From: Apostichopus japonicus
Taxonomy: Eukaryota > Echinodermata > Holothuroidea > Aspidochirotida > Stichopodidae
Length of the DNA: 64,000 nt
Direction of reading: 5' to 3'
Assembly (NCBI RefSeq): GCF_037975245.1
Contig: NC_092572.1
Span: 3,573,501 to 3,637,500 of the forward strand
Shown: piece after piece, positions 41,258 through 53,690 of the stretch
How the letters are laid out: each line of letters begins with the position of its first letter
Numbering within the stretch: position 1 is the first letter of the stretch
Notes under the pieces: generated by a model
What the model was told of the DNA's origin: nothing
The model's database searches: none
What the model saw: only the letters and a program-made list of their open reading frames with translations
Program-made: the position numbers and the translations under genes

Positions 41258-43631
41258 ATGGACGTAGAAACTTATTCAATACAACTACCGCCGTACACAA
41301 GATGGTTGCTATTCGCTTTCATAGTTTCTTTGTCAGGTAAGTGTCCAATTATTAAAATTATCAAAACAGATCAACTTTACGAACACATCTTATTTAGTAA
41401 AGTATAATTCAGTTCACATATTTCCATTTTAGTTCCATCAATCAAGTATGTCACGGTTATCACTGCTTTTAAACAATAATATTAGAATCCAGCAAATTAA
41501 ATTAATAAAAGGGAAATACTTTCCTGCTTTATATTTGATAAAAAAAAAATTGACACTTATACGCCTGATGATTGTGTTCAAGTTCAGCCGATATATCATA
41601 GCTGGAACAACATCCAGTGTGCATTAGTAATGACTGCTGTGTATTTGTGACACGGTAACATGTGTTACAGGTAGCACTGTAACAACTGCAAATTGTTAAC
41701 TTGTTCCCATGTAAGACAAAGAACTGCGCGACTGGTCAAGGAGTCTATTAAGTAAAGGAAGTACGGTACCATTTGATTTCAATTAACACCTCTCTTTGAA
41801 TTCCTCATGCCGAGAACGAAGAAAGGCCATCTTCGGGTGTACCCATCGGCCTATTTATAGCATAAAACGACTAGATACGACTTTCTTTAAATATTTTGTG
41901 AAAGTTAATGCTTTACGGTTATCGCTTTAAAAGATGTGAACTAGTTCTTCAACCAAAGTACTGAATCAATGCTCACGGTCTGCTTAGTCACAGTTGGTCT
42001 GCATATAGTGGTGTTTGTATTTTAATTTATCCATTTTGTGTATTTTAATTTATCCATTACTGACTCCACTCAGTTATACAGGACAGCTGAAAGGGAGACG
42101 GAAACAAAAGGTATAAATTAGCGTATGAAACTACAACAGTTCATTTTACATATAAAAAGATATTAGATAAAACAGCCCCTCAGAGAACAATAAAACAATA
42201 CACACAAGCAGGACAACTACTCCAACAGTATTGCCACCTATGTACGGAGACGTTCACGTGACGCTCCCCTGGGCGTCACACCACGTACATTCACCTTTCT
42301 TCCTTTTTTTGCAGTGGCGTCTAGGGTGTATTTAACACGCAAATTACTAGCAATCGTCATTTCAGCAGTTCTTGCTTCCATGTTTCTGTTAGCTCTGCTA
42401 ATACAAGTATTAACAAGTAAGTACTTCATATCATGGTTTCAATTTTAAGCTATATTTATATGACAGAATTGGACAATGCACCATTGACAAACTCTTTCTA
42501 ATTATTCACTTTTGTTTTAAAAGAAAAGTCAATAAAACTGTTACAGCACGTAAAATCTGATAAGAAGAGATATCGATCTTTTATCCTTTCTGTCATTAAA
42601 ATGGATGTTTATTAACCGAAGCTGCTATCCAATGCAGGTTTAAAAAAGGAAGAAGTGAGCAACAGTGATAATGACAAGAACGAAAGAAAAACAAGTGGGT
42701 ACTATCTCAATTAGCCCTGCAGGCATACAATTCAGCAGTTTTCCTACTAATAATTTAAAGAAAGCAAACTTTTAACACGTATATGGTTGTTTCAAGTCCG
42801 TTTAATGTTGACTCCTCTATTATCTTCATTTAACTTTCGTTGGAACTTTCATATTAGGTATTCCAAAATTCGAATTTTTGGTTTTTTACCCAAATGAGCG
42901 CTTGGGAAATATTGATAAAAAATAAGAAATTTCTTTCCTCTTTCGTCTTCTAATCTCCTGAAACAGAAAGGTTTATTGCATATTTATATTTGCTTATTTG
43001 ATTTTCTTATTATATCTTTTTCTTCAATGCACTCTACAGGCATCGAGTGTTACGCAATTACTGATCTAAGATCTGATTGGTATGTAACTCCCTTAATTAC
43101 ATAAATATTCCCTCTGGTATGTGTAAGATTTGCAAAAAGGAAATATGTTTTCATATTTTATTGAAGGTTTTAGTAATATGACTGCGTTCTGTTGCATACG
43201 ATAGAGATATAGATGTAATGTTCTTTTCTGTAGCTTACCAAATTTTACATTCAAGAATTATAATTAGCCATATCTGTAAGGATATAATGTATTTAGTGCA
43301 TTCAAAATAACAGGCCTTTCATTAAACAAAAAAATATTTCTTTCTCAAATTCTTGATTATTCGTTGACCCTGCTCATTAAACATTAACTTCACATTGTGT
43401 TAATAATAATATATTAATAATGATAATATGAGTAGTATTAGCTAACGTCCGTAACGTATTGACGAAAGACGAACCTTTCAGTAAATCATGCTTGAGGGTT
43501 TTCATATTTTCACTTTTCACAGTGCCAGCTTTGAGGAGGATAAGGAATGGAGAAACGACCCTGGGGTTATCGTCGATTGTGTCGATGATTACACGTCTGA
43601 GAAAGAATATCATTTTCTAAATCGGGAGTAG
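41258..43631 (+). CDS. Paralogue C: Ig-less remnant, signal peptide plus TM and tail, frame preserved
   Basis: Exon 1 (41258-41336; MDVETYSIQL...LFAFIVSLS) is intact and equal in length to A and B. All four Ig exons are absent, replaced by about 0.3 kb holding an inverted-repeat element fragment. The TM exon (42315-42416; LLAIVISAVLASMFLLALL), exon 9 (43040-43079) and exon 10 (43529-43631) are intact. Exon 7 is lost. Exon 8 survives behind a possible new acceptor (42638-42694, weak pyrimidine tract). Joined, these give 381 nt, 126 aa, one frame, ending DDYTSEKEYHFLNRE with a YxxL (YHFL). It could be a short membrane protein with almost no ectodomain, or a pseudogene caught before frame loss. 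I slightly favour a non-functional remnant. Confidence 0.5.
41590..41765. mobile_element. Fragment of the CACCCGAT inverted-repeat element at the Ig-exon deletion scar of C
   Basis: The stretch GACACGGTAACATGTGTTAC matches the terminal repeat of the elements at 29141-29514 and 62075-62682. Its continuation (CATGTAAGACAAAGAACTGC) matches the inside of the 62-kb copy in inverse orientation (62519-62545). It lies exactly where Ig exons 2-5 of C are missing, so insertion and deletion are probably linked. Confidence 0.65.
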
Positions 43632-43734
43632 CAACAATGGAAATAATTCCGCTCGTTCAAATTCATTAAAAGACATTCTAAGTGTTCCTTTTTCTGCAAA
43701 TGATGTAACATATACTCTACTGTCCAAATATACC

Positions 43735-44795
43735 TGTCCTAATATACCTGTCCTTTGCTTCAAAGCAATTTTTCTTGTTAAGATTACTCATGATCCCTGT
43801 ACTTGCTTGGTATCTTTTTTTACCAAAGATGGAAATGATTTGTTCCGTTTCAATTTTCTTCCTAAACTTTCTAGATTGAAAAGGTGCCTTAGAACATGGG
43901 CGTCCAGGCACCTAACACATTTCGGCCGCAATCTTATTGTTCAAACGTTTGCTCTTTCAAAGCTTGTTTTTTATTTCTTGTGTTACCTAGTCCTAAGTGT
44001 AAATTTGTTAAGGATCTGGAAGGCTTTATTTATTTATTTATTTATTTTTTGGTCTGGCAACCCGAACAAAATTAAACGGTCATCAAGTATCAGTTCTATT
44101 AGTTGGGGTAGATTTAAAGTAACACATATGGAAAGTTTTATGAATAGTTTAAAGTGTATCTGGGTTAAACAGTACTGTAATGATATGCATGGTCACTGGA
44201 AATTGTTTTTCGACATTGCGTTAGGGTCATTTGGTTAAAAGTTGTTTTCCAGTGCAATTGTGCTAAGGAAGATATTCACAATATTAATAATGTGTTTGAT
44301 AATCAACTTATATATGATTGGTGTGACATTTCCTTTAACAGTCCAACTGGGAATTTTGGTAACCAATTCATCTGGAATAATGCGTTTATTCGTGTAGATA
44401 ATGCGGTGGTTATGTATAATTACTTGTTTAAGAGGAACTTATTATATGTCAGCGACTTGTTTAATCAGTATGGTTATCCAATGTCGTATGACAGGTTTAT
44501 GCGCCGGTTTCAGATGAATAGATTCCTATTTCCAAGAAACCTACAGCAGAAAAATGGAAACAAAAAATGTTTAATGTTTTTACGGAGAACGACTGGTAAG
44601 TTTTTTTTGTAAATGCCGAGTTATACTGTTTCCGGTGTAAGGTTCGTTATTTTTTTTTTACATAGAATAATTGCGACTAACAAACTTTTGTCTAGTATGG
44701 GTTAAACTAAGAATAGCCAGTGTACCTTCTGTACACTGTTGAAAATCTTGAGCACTTGTTTTGGGAATGTCAGTTCACATCAAACTTTATTTTAA
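43735..44795 (+). mobile_element. Tx1/L1-clade LINE fragment (C-terminal ORF2)
   Basis: Translation gives FLPKLSRLKRCLRTWASRHL then LSKLVFYFL, IKRSSSISSISWGRFKV and MESFMNSLKCIWVKQY, the region after the reverse transcriptase palm in Tx1/L1 elements. A further frame (44292-44612) continues with DLFNQYGYPMSYDRF. Near 44730, CTFCTLL and LFWECQF resemble the cysteine/histidine region at the end of ORF2. Frame breaks show it is dead. It interrupts the 3' flank of C and ends at the AGY microsatellite. Confidence 0.7.
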
Positions 44796-45140
44796 AGCAG
44801 CAGCAGCAGCAGCAGCATTAGTAGTAGTAGTAGTAGTAGTAGTAGTAGCAGCAGTAGTAGCAGTAGTAGTAGTAGTAGCAGTAGTAGCAACAGTAGCAGC
44901 AGCAGCAGTAGTAGTAGTAGTAGTAGTAGTAGTAGCAGTAGTAGTAGCAGTCCCAGTAGTAGTAGCAGTAGCAGCAGCAGTAGCAGCAGCAGTAGTAGTA
45001 GTAATAGTAGTAGTAGCAGTAGTAGCAGCAGCAGTAGCAGCAGTAGCAGCAGTAGTAGTGATAGTAGCGGTAGTAGCAGCAGTAGTAGTACTAGTAGCAG
45101 TAGCAGCAGTAGTACCAGTAGCAGCAGTAGTAGTAGTAGC

Positions 45141-45178
<38 letters not shown>

Positions 45179-45749
45179 AAGTAGCAGTAGCAGTAGTAGT
45201 AGTAGCAGTAGTAGTAGTAGTAGTAGTAGCAGCAGTAGTAGCAGTAGTAGTAATAGTAGCAGTAGTAGCAACAGTAGCAGCAGTAGTAGCAGTAGCAGCA
45301 GCAGTAGTAGTAGTAGTAGTAGCAGTAGTAGCAGCAGCAGCAGTAGCAGCAGTAGTAGTAGCAGTAGTAGCGGTAGTAGTATTAACAGAAGTAGCAGCAG
45401 TAGCAGCAGTAACATCAGTAGCAGTAGTAGTAACAGTAGTAGTATTAGTAGTAGTAGTATTAGAAGTAGCAGTAGTAGTAGTAGTAGCAGTAGTAGTAGT
45501 AGTAGTAGCAGCAGTAGTAGCAGTAGCAGTAATAGTAGCAGTAGTAGCAACAGTAGCAGCAGTAGTAGCAGTAGCAGCAGCAGTAGCAGTAGCAGCAGCA
45601 GTAGTAGTAGTAATAGTAGTAGTAGCAGTAGTAGCAGCAGCAGTAGCAGCAGTAGCAGCAGTAGTAGTGATAGTAGCGGTAGTAGCAGCAGTAGTAGTAC
45701 TAGTAGCAGTAGCATCAGTAGTACCAGTAGCAGTAGTAGTAGTAGTAGC

Positions 45750-45817
<68 letters not shown>

Positions 45818-46007
45818 AAGTAGCAGTAGTAGTAGTAGTAGCAGTAGTAGTAGTAGTAGTAGTAGTAGTAGAAGTAGCAGTAGTAGTAGTAGTAGTAGCA
45901 GTAGTAGTAGTAGTAGTAGCAGCAGTAGTAGCAGTAGTAGTAATAGTAGCAGTAGTAGCAACAGTAGCAGCAGTAGTAGCAGTAGCAGCAGCAGTAGTAG
46001 TAGTAGC

Positions 46008-46045
<38 letters not shown>

Positions 46046-46214
46046 CAGTAGTAGCAGCAGCAGCAGTAGTAGCAGTAGTAGTAGTAGTACTAGTAGTAGA
46101 AGTAGCAGTAGCAGCAGTAGTAGCAGCAGTCGCAGCAGAAGTAGCAGTAGCAGCAGTACTAGTAGTAGCAGCAGTAGTAGCAGTAGCAGTAGTAGTAGTA
46201 GTAGTAGTAGCAGT
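44796..46214. repeat. (AGY)n trinucleotide tract, about 1.4 kb
   Basis: A mixed AGC/AGT tract of about 470 units with rare point variants. Internal higher-order copies are visible: similar blocks near 45000-45180 and 45600-45790, and near 45240-45330 and 45535-45600. The unbroken open frames through it (poly-Val/Ala or poly-Leu) reflect the triplet period and are not genes. Confidence 0.97.
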
Positions 46215-46269
46215 ATTTATATGATTAGTATTAGTATTAGTATTATTGTTATTATTATTATGATAATTA

Positions 46270-48000
46270 TCATTACTATTAATACTTGAATTAAATGAAA
46301 GCAGTATATGCGAAGGAACTATGTTCGTTTGTTCATGACAGCATGTTCAGTACGCCATGACTTTCAGAGACACCGTTCTTAATTAATCAGAGTAAATTTA
46401 TTGTTATGATTGAGATCATTGAGAATACTTTCCATTTTGTTACCTCTCGTTTGTGACTAATGATTTACTATAGTAAAGATTGTACACTTTCCTTGTAACA
46501 TGATATATTTTATAGAGACAAAGAGTATCAACACAATCTCCGTTATTAATATAAACACTTTGTTCTCTGTGTTGTCTATCGTCTATTGTATTGCATGAAC
46601 TATGCCATCACTTTCTTAAACTATTATTGCTTTCATTTTCATTGATCTTTACTCCTAACTACGGAAGTGTAGAAGCAAAATCACATTTGCAACTTACACA
46701 CAATGTAAGACTGTAAAAAAAATGTTGGCAATCCAATTCTCAACAAATATCCAAGAATGTGTCCTGCCTCAGTTTGCTAATAATTCCAGCATTGTTACGA
46801 ACGCAGGACACAAGGTTTAGCCAGGGACACAACATATGTTAACTGCTTTCGTTTGACAAACAGATCTTGTTGATGTTGTTTTTGAGAAACAATAATATAC
46901 ATTTTAAATTTTAAACAAATATTCTTATATATTTATCTTCCATTTTCTATTTTCCTATTCAACAAATATACATTAACTAAAGGAAACAGTAGCACATACA
47001 TATTATTTGCATATATAGACAATGCACTTGTCTTGGATGCACTTCTATTAACGGGAGGTTTTAGCCAGGGAGGCGACATCTCTAAGCTGCTTACGGATTT
47101 TTTTTTCCTGAGAAACAAAGCCCAAGGACACAAACTGATAACTAGGCGAATGAATAGCATAACAAAACAAATGATAATTGAATGAACATCTTTCTTTCTT
47201 TCCTTTATGCACAACTTCTTTTGAATAGTACCAAACTATGTTCGATCATCATCTGTTTCAATACAGAGCTGCAACATTTGGATTACTGAGATTTTCATGA
47301 TAAGTACCTTATGGTGCTTTTCCAAATTTCCCTGGATTTATTTACTAAAAGTCCCTTACCCATTGTAACAAAACTTCTCGCATCTACCGTGCTCCATGCT
47401 CACAGAGTATGTTGTTCAAGGACAACTGCTTATAACATTTATTTACACTGTGTAGAGATAGCAGAGTTTGTGCTATAGGCTATCGAATGTTAGTCCTTGA
47501 AACAAGTTCTAGGTGCAGCTGTTTTGAGACTCTCACGTTATATCTGAATCACTGCTGTGATAAAAAAATGTTATGAGTTAAGACCATTTATACATTTTAA
47601 ATCTCACAATATGTTCATTCTCTCCTTATGAGATTTGTCAAAGTAAAATGTACATTCATGTCACAGTACTTTCTTTGTTGCAAACTTGCGTAAATTTTTT
47701 TGTAATCAAATTACGTACAATTTATTTACATACTATAATTCGAGAAGGGTCGGAACCGGCCGGGTTTGGGCCGACTTGCCTGTAGTGGACGGGGACGAGT
47801 TTCAATAAAATATATGATCAATATGTGTTATAGTCTTTCTTGTAACCAGAGCTAGGCGGCATGTTAAACACAAACACCATGGAGATCCTATAATTGTTTT
47901 CATTACTCCAGACAAGGAGCGTTTTCTGTTAAAACGTTACTTGATTATTATGGTATGTTAATAATACGTATACTTTTCATCACTAATTGTTTTATTAATG
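46270..48000. other. Intergenic sequence between paralogues C and D
   Basis: The left part (46270-46730) matches the 3' flanks of A and B. From about 46740 it matches 5' flanks of the array. The GGGTCGGA block recurs at 47748-47805. No gene is supported; a minus open frame at 46933-47214 lies over duplicated flank sequence and has no domain signature. Confidence 0.5.
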
Positions 48001-48007
48001 TGCCCTA

Positions 48008-48125
48008 CTTGACGAATCGTCCGTCTTTTACTTTCAGAAACCATTGTTATTTGTATTAAACTTTTAAAATAAATTCATATAGAAAGTAAAATATCTATAA
48101 TGATAGTCAAGTCAAGTTTAATATT
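48008..48125 (+). promoter_or_regulatory. Conserved promoter block of paralogue D (imperfect ISRE-like site)
   Basis: CTTGACGAATCGTCCGTC is followed by TTTTACTTTC at 48026-48035 (GAAAGTAAAA on the other strand), one mismatch from GAAANNGAAA. A TTTAATATTAAC motif near 48118 stands in the TATA position. The ATG is 252 bp downstream of the ISRE-like site. Confidence 0.4.
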
Positions 48126-48277
48126 AACAACAATAAGCTAGTTTTTATAACCAGGTAAGAAACTGTAATTTGCTTCCTGGAGGCAGCTATTGCGATTTTT
48201 CATAACAGTTTTATTCAGCGTTCAGATTTGTTTTTAGTTTAACCAGCGAAATATTGCAAGAATCCTTTGACCCACTC

Positions 48278-51200
48278 ATGGACGCGAAAACCTATTTCAT
48301 ACAACTATCACTTTACATAAGATGGTTGTTATTCGCTTTCATAGTTTTGTTATCAGGTAAGTGTCAAATTATTAGCATTTTTAAATTAGTTCAACAATAG
48401 GAACGAATCTAAAAATCGCCAGTTTAGATATATTCGATAAATTACAATTCAATTCACATATTTCCATTTTATTTCAAATACGTCATGTTTATCGCTGCCT
48501 TCGAACCATAACGGTTTTAATCAAATGAAACTTATAGACGGGAAATACTTTCCTCTTAACATGATAAAAATGCCTAACTTGGTGCCACTTATACGTCAGA
48601 CGATTGTGTTCAAGTTCATGATGTGTGCTATTCAAAGTAAATACCATTAATGTAATCATTTAAACGCTCAGAAAGTGTACGATGAAGCACAAATTGCCAG
48701 CCTGGTATATTTTTATATACTCCTGCTTTGTTGTGAAGCTAAACATGCGAAAGGAACCTACTATAATCAAGGGTTCTAAGTTATTGCTCCAAATTGCTCA
48801 GTTATTTGAAAACAAATAATCTGTTTAAATAAAGGTTAGTTCGTTACTTAATTTCCTTTGGTATTCAATATCCTAATTCTGTAGTTGTTCATCGAACAAA
48901 AGTAATTGTTTGCTTATGTTGCAGTATCACTGAACGAAAGCACGGAAATTATAACACGATCTGGTACCATTGGGAAAATAGAACTTAATTTCAACACGAG
49001 TGGACATGTGCCAATCGTCACGTGGACTTTACCGCACTCAACAACCTTTCAACATGATTTACAAGTGGACAACGTAGTTAAGACGACTGAAGACTACAGG
49101 TCTACTGTTGCGGAAGACGGCGTGTTTGCTGCACTGGAGATTTACAATGTCAACTTTCTTGATGCAGGTACATATACCTGTCGTATGGATTTTTCGGACA
49201 CAGGAAGATCGTCAGAAAGAGCCATTGAAGTTTTAGTCATCGGTGAGAACCACACATTTAAATAAAACATTTCTGTTTAGCAGAGCTAATTAACTAGCTT
49301 AATAAATGCTCAATATGAACTTCACCTTTTTTAAACAATGTCAACGATCTTAGTCTCTTTCACTCCCGCAGCTTTTCCATCCGTGTCAATGAGAAATGAT
49401 GCCACAGAAAATGAGACAATTTCAGCTACATGTTGTATAAATGTATCCCTTGCAGTAGAGGATACCATCACATGGACTATCAATCAAAGTAGATCGTTGC
49501 AAATTTTGCAAGAAGTGAAAACGTATTTTTCAGCGGGAGTTATGAAACAATTGAGTAGTGAGATTATCTTTGAAGTAAATCGCCGCTATCATCGTCAATT
49601 GTTAAGGTGTTCGTTGCGTAAACCGATGAATGTCTACTCGGAAGTGGCAATGAACGTCCAATGTAAGTAATACAATGTGCACCATACGTTGTATAATATT
49701 TCACAGTCATGCTCGTGAAGATATATAAAAATGAAAATGAGTTTTTACATTTTCGTCTAAGAAGGTGTAAGCTTAAAAACTAAATATATGTTAATGGTCA
49801 TACAGGAAAATACACAGTTCGTACATTATTATGTATTCTACTCACTGTCAAGAGGAAGAAGCCTACTTTATGTATATCGCCTATGTAAGGTAGGTTGTGA
49901 GACCCATTGTATTCGATATTAATTATTTCAAAATTCAGGATAACTTTGCATTATCCCACTAAATCAGTTTTATTCTTTAAACCAAATCATTGAATCCAAT
50001 AGCGGCAGATGATTTTATCATTCCTTTCCATGCGGTACACACATGAATGATGTTCATAAATAAATTATGTTTTGAATACGCTAATTCTGAATTATGTAAA
50101 TACATTGCCATTTTTCTTTAAACCAACTCATTGATTCCAATAGATATCGGTGATTGTTTAAATTGTTAAACTGTTTGAAAGGTAGATCCAGCCTCAATCA
50201 GATACGCAGAGGACGGCTTACATCATATATCTGTTTACCAGTTTGCCAACGTATGCTGCATTTCTGAGGGTAACCCTAGACCAAGTGTTGAATTACTATG
50301 GCTGTCAACAGAAGGATATTGGAATATCCTAACCAACGTTACTGAGTATGTTTATCATATAGAACCATTCACGTATTGGACCTTCATGATACACGTGGCC
50401 GTGAGACAGCTTCTGCAAGTAAGATGCGTCGCTATCAACAAGATTCCCCCAGCTGCAACAACACAAGTATTGAATGTTGTAGCTAAATGTAAGTGATCAA
50501 TTATGAAAAAGTAACAAAAATTACAGGTGAAATGATCACCTTTCACATTCAAGGGTATCAGTTGGCTGGGTTTTATATAGTACCAAAACTGTTTTAAAAA
50601 GTTTTCTTCACAGTTCCAAGTCTGTGCTACGAATTTAACTCCTAATTGAAGTTTCTTTACCAACAAAAAGGACAAGATAATTTAGTGAAATGTCAACTTA
50701 AGTCAATTCTCAACATATCCATGCGGTACACACATGAACTACGTTTTTTTGGTTGGTTAAGCTAATATATCAATTCGTGTTTATTGTTCGTATTGTTCAT
50801 TAGACCCAGCTTCAATCCGATACGCAGAGAATAGCTTACTACATCTATCTGTTCACCAGTTTGCCAACGTATGCTGCATTTCTGAGGGTAACCCTAGACC
50901 AAGTGTAGAATTACAATGGCTGTCAACAGAAAGAGATTGGGAAAACCATGCCAACGTCACTGAGTATGTTTATCATAAAGAACCATTCACGTATTGGACG
51001 TTCATGATACACGTCGTGGTGGAGCAGCCTCTACAAGTCAGATGCTTCGCTATCAACGAGATACCCCCAGCTGCAACAACACAAGTATTGAATCTTGTAT
51101 CTAAATGTAAGTCTTTATTTATGAACAAGTAACTAAAAAGAGAGGTGAACTTATTGATATTCACACCAAAAGTTATCAGTTGGTTTAGTTCTTCATTTTA

Positions 51201-52107
51201 CCAGAATGTTTTTAAATATAGTTCCTAAAGTGGGCCACAAATTTAACGCCTGAGTTTAGGTTTCGTTATCAATAAAATGACAATACCTTCGAATAAAAGT
51301 TCTTTATGTCATGTTATCTGATACCACTTTCCGTATACAAAATAGCAAAGCAGCACACTGTTAACTACTGAAACCTTTTAACATTTGCAGCACTGCATAA
51401 ATGATATATGTTTAATTTAATTGCATTGTAACAGATCCAGCCAGTGTACGTATGCTGAGTCGCTCAACTACGGTCCCCGAAGGAAGTGACATAATTATTG
51501 AGTGTCAGTCTGACGGATATCCTCCCCCTGATACAATGTTAGGTATGCTCTCGAACACGAATGGATCTGAGTGGGCACACCTTCCCATCAAAGCCAAGAT
51601 GAGCAACAAAAGCATTACTACTTGGAAGTTTGAGCTGAAAAGCCTAGCAATGAACGATTCTGGGAAATACCAGTGTGTGGCTAATAATTCAGAAGGATAT
51701 GCGTCAAGTAAGAATATTGAAATAAATGGTAAGTTCGGAACTGTGTGTTTAATAAAGTGTGCGTTTTCCCAGCAGATTCACTAGAGCTTTAATCATTTCT
51801 GAAATAGTTCAAAATACGGCCAACAAGATTTCTTTCTTTTAATTTTGATTGAAAATAATGCTTCATGGTAATCGCGTTCAAAGACGTGAACAAGTCCATC
51901 AACCAATGCACTGAATAAATGCTCACAGTCTACTTAGTCACAGTTGGTCTGCACATAGTTTGTGTGTATTTATCTAGGGTGTGTTTAACACGAGCATTAT
52001 TAGCAATCGTCATTTCAGCAGTTCTCGCTTTCACTTTTCTGGTGGCTCTGCTATTACAAATATTTAAAAGTAAGTATATCATTATCATAATCATGGTTTC
52101 ACTTTAA
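48278..52107 (+). CDS. Paralogue D: five-Ig-domain receptor with duplicated Ig3 exon and no tail exons
   Basis: Exons: 48278-48356, 48925-49242, 49372-49662, 50186-50488, 50804-51106, 51435-51728 and TM exon 51959-52069. The fourth and fifth exons are both Ig3-type (303 nt each, VCCISEGNPRPSV in both), so the ectodomain has five Ig domains. The usual acceptor of the TM exon is deleted, but an upstream TAG at 51956-51958 gives a 111-nt in-frame exon (LLAIVISAVLAFTFLVALL). Tail exons 7-10 are gone, replaced by the insertion at 52.4-54.2 kb. Reading through the TM-exon donor adds SKYIIIIIMVSL and stops at 52105-52107, giving 1737 nt, 578 aa. Ig2 has lost one cysteine seen in A and B (LSSE for MCSE). 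A tailless decoy form is possible; decay is the alternative. Confidence 0.6.
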
Positions 52108-52399
52108 GCTATGTATAAGACAGAATTGAACAATACAGTATTGGGAAGAACTGTGAACTCTCTTAGTTATTAAGGAAAGTCTGAAAACGATATTGCCATA
52201 TATTACAATGTAAAACGAACGAGACTGTTCAAAGCGCTTTAATAATGTAGTACATTTGTTTTGAAAAACACAAGTTTAAAATACTGTTGTTACAATAAAA
52301 TTGTATAAATTTCCTAAAAACATAAATCGATGCTTAATTCCTATATTTTATGCAAATATATGCGATATATAAACATATATGCGATATATATATATATAT

Positions 52400-53332
52400 T
52401 GTTACGTTGGAATGCGAGAGGTCTCGATAATTGATTTTAACGAGACACGAGCCTGGGTTCGTTTCCGTAAGGAACACAGACAAATTGACGAGTCTAGAGA
52501 ATTTGAATGAGAACGTAAATTATATTGAACAATGGAGTTTGAGCCAACAACAACAAGTGGTAATTACAAATATATAGAAAATTACTCACAAACTTGACAA
52601 GATAGCATACACTTTAAAACACGCTGGTCTCTTCCAACGGCGATATCCCTCAGCGGCCACGACCTTGATGACGACGATTCTCGGTCCGTTGTACCGCGTA
52701 ATTCACTGGTCCTCGACGAAGTTTCTCGCGATCCCAGAATCAGCAGTCACCTTCTTTCCGGCGATGCTCCAAAATAGAAGACGGACCTCCAGCCACAATA
52801 GAGTGAAGCACAAGTCGAACTTCTCGCCGACTAAATATTACAAGAGTCAGTCCAAAATCAGCCTTATTGCCACCAACTCCTGGCGTAACGAACTTCCTCA
52901 AAGGAGACAGAAATTATTCACCTTCGCCGCAATAACGACTGGAAAACTGTAGTTTCACAGCAAAGTCCTCTTCAAACTTCTGAATGGAAGTGTAGAATCA
53001 ATCTTGGTATCGATATCTCAATCCTTCAGAAACTACTGGCAGTTGAGCACTGACGATATATAGTAGAATGGTATAATATGTGTCGTCGCTTTTATTCGTT
53101 CAGAAACTGAGAATCATCTAGATCTTTCTCGATACACCTGAGTAACGATTCGACCCAGTTTCTTCCTTCCCAGAAGTCCTTTGCATATCTCGCGAACATT
53201 CCAGAGAATCCACGAAGATGTGTGCACAGCTTACACGCGATGTCACGCAAACCGACGTTAACCAGAGACCAGCGTGTCATCATAAGGAATATACCAGAAT
53301 AATCGTGTTTTATAACATTCTGACACGGTAAC
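52400..53332. mobile_element. Unclassified LTR-like or DNA-transposon insertion
   Basis: The segment begins TGTTACGTTGGAATGCGAGA after an AT tract and ends near GACACGGTAAC. It is richer in GC and in CG dinucleotides than its surroundings, which suggests a younger insertion. It could be a solo LTR (TGTTAC...GTAAC ends) or a non-autonomous DNA element. No coding domain was recognised. It lies where the tail exons of D should be. Confidence 0.35.
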
Positions 53333-53448
53333 CCGACCTAATTTCTCAAATATTGATTTATCAAGTAGGCAATTTCAAATACTTTCTATATTATAACATT
53401 AGGTTCCTCACTAGCAGTGACTAGCGTTAGGCTACAATGGGCCCTCGT

Positions 53449-53451
<3 letters not shown>

Positions 53452-53522
<71 letters not shown>

Positions 53523-53564
53523 CGAGAGAGAGAGGTGGAGAGAGAGGAGGGGGTGGAGAGAGGT

Positions 53565-53648
<84 letters not shown>

Positions 53649-53690
53649 CGAGAGAGAGAGGTGGAGAGAGAGGAGGGGGTGGAGAGAGGT

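Noticed and set aside
44761-46224. 487-codon poly-Val/Ala frame and opposite poly-Leu frame
   Set aside because: Produced by the AGY triplet repeat. The start lies in unrelated LINE sequence and no domain is present.
52665-52952. 95-codon open frame within the insertion downstream of D
   Set aside because: No recognisable domain. It lies in LTR-like or DNA-element sequence and has no splice or paralogue support.
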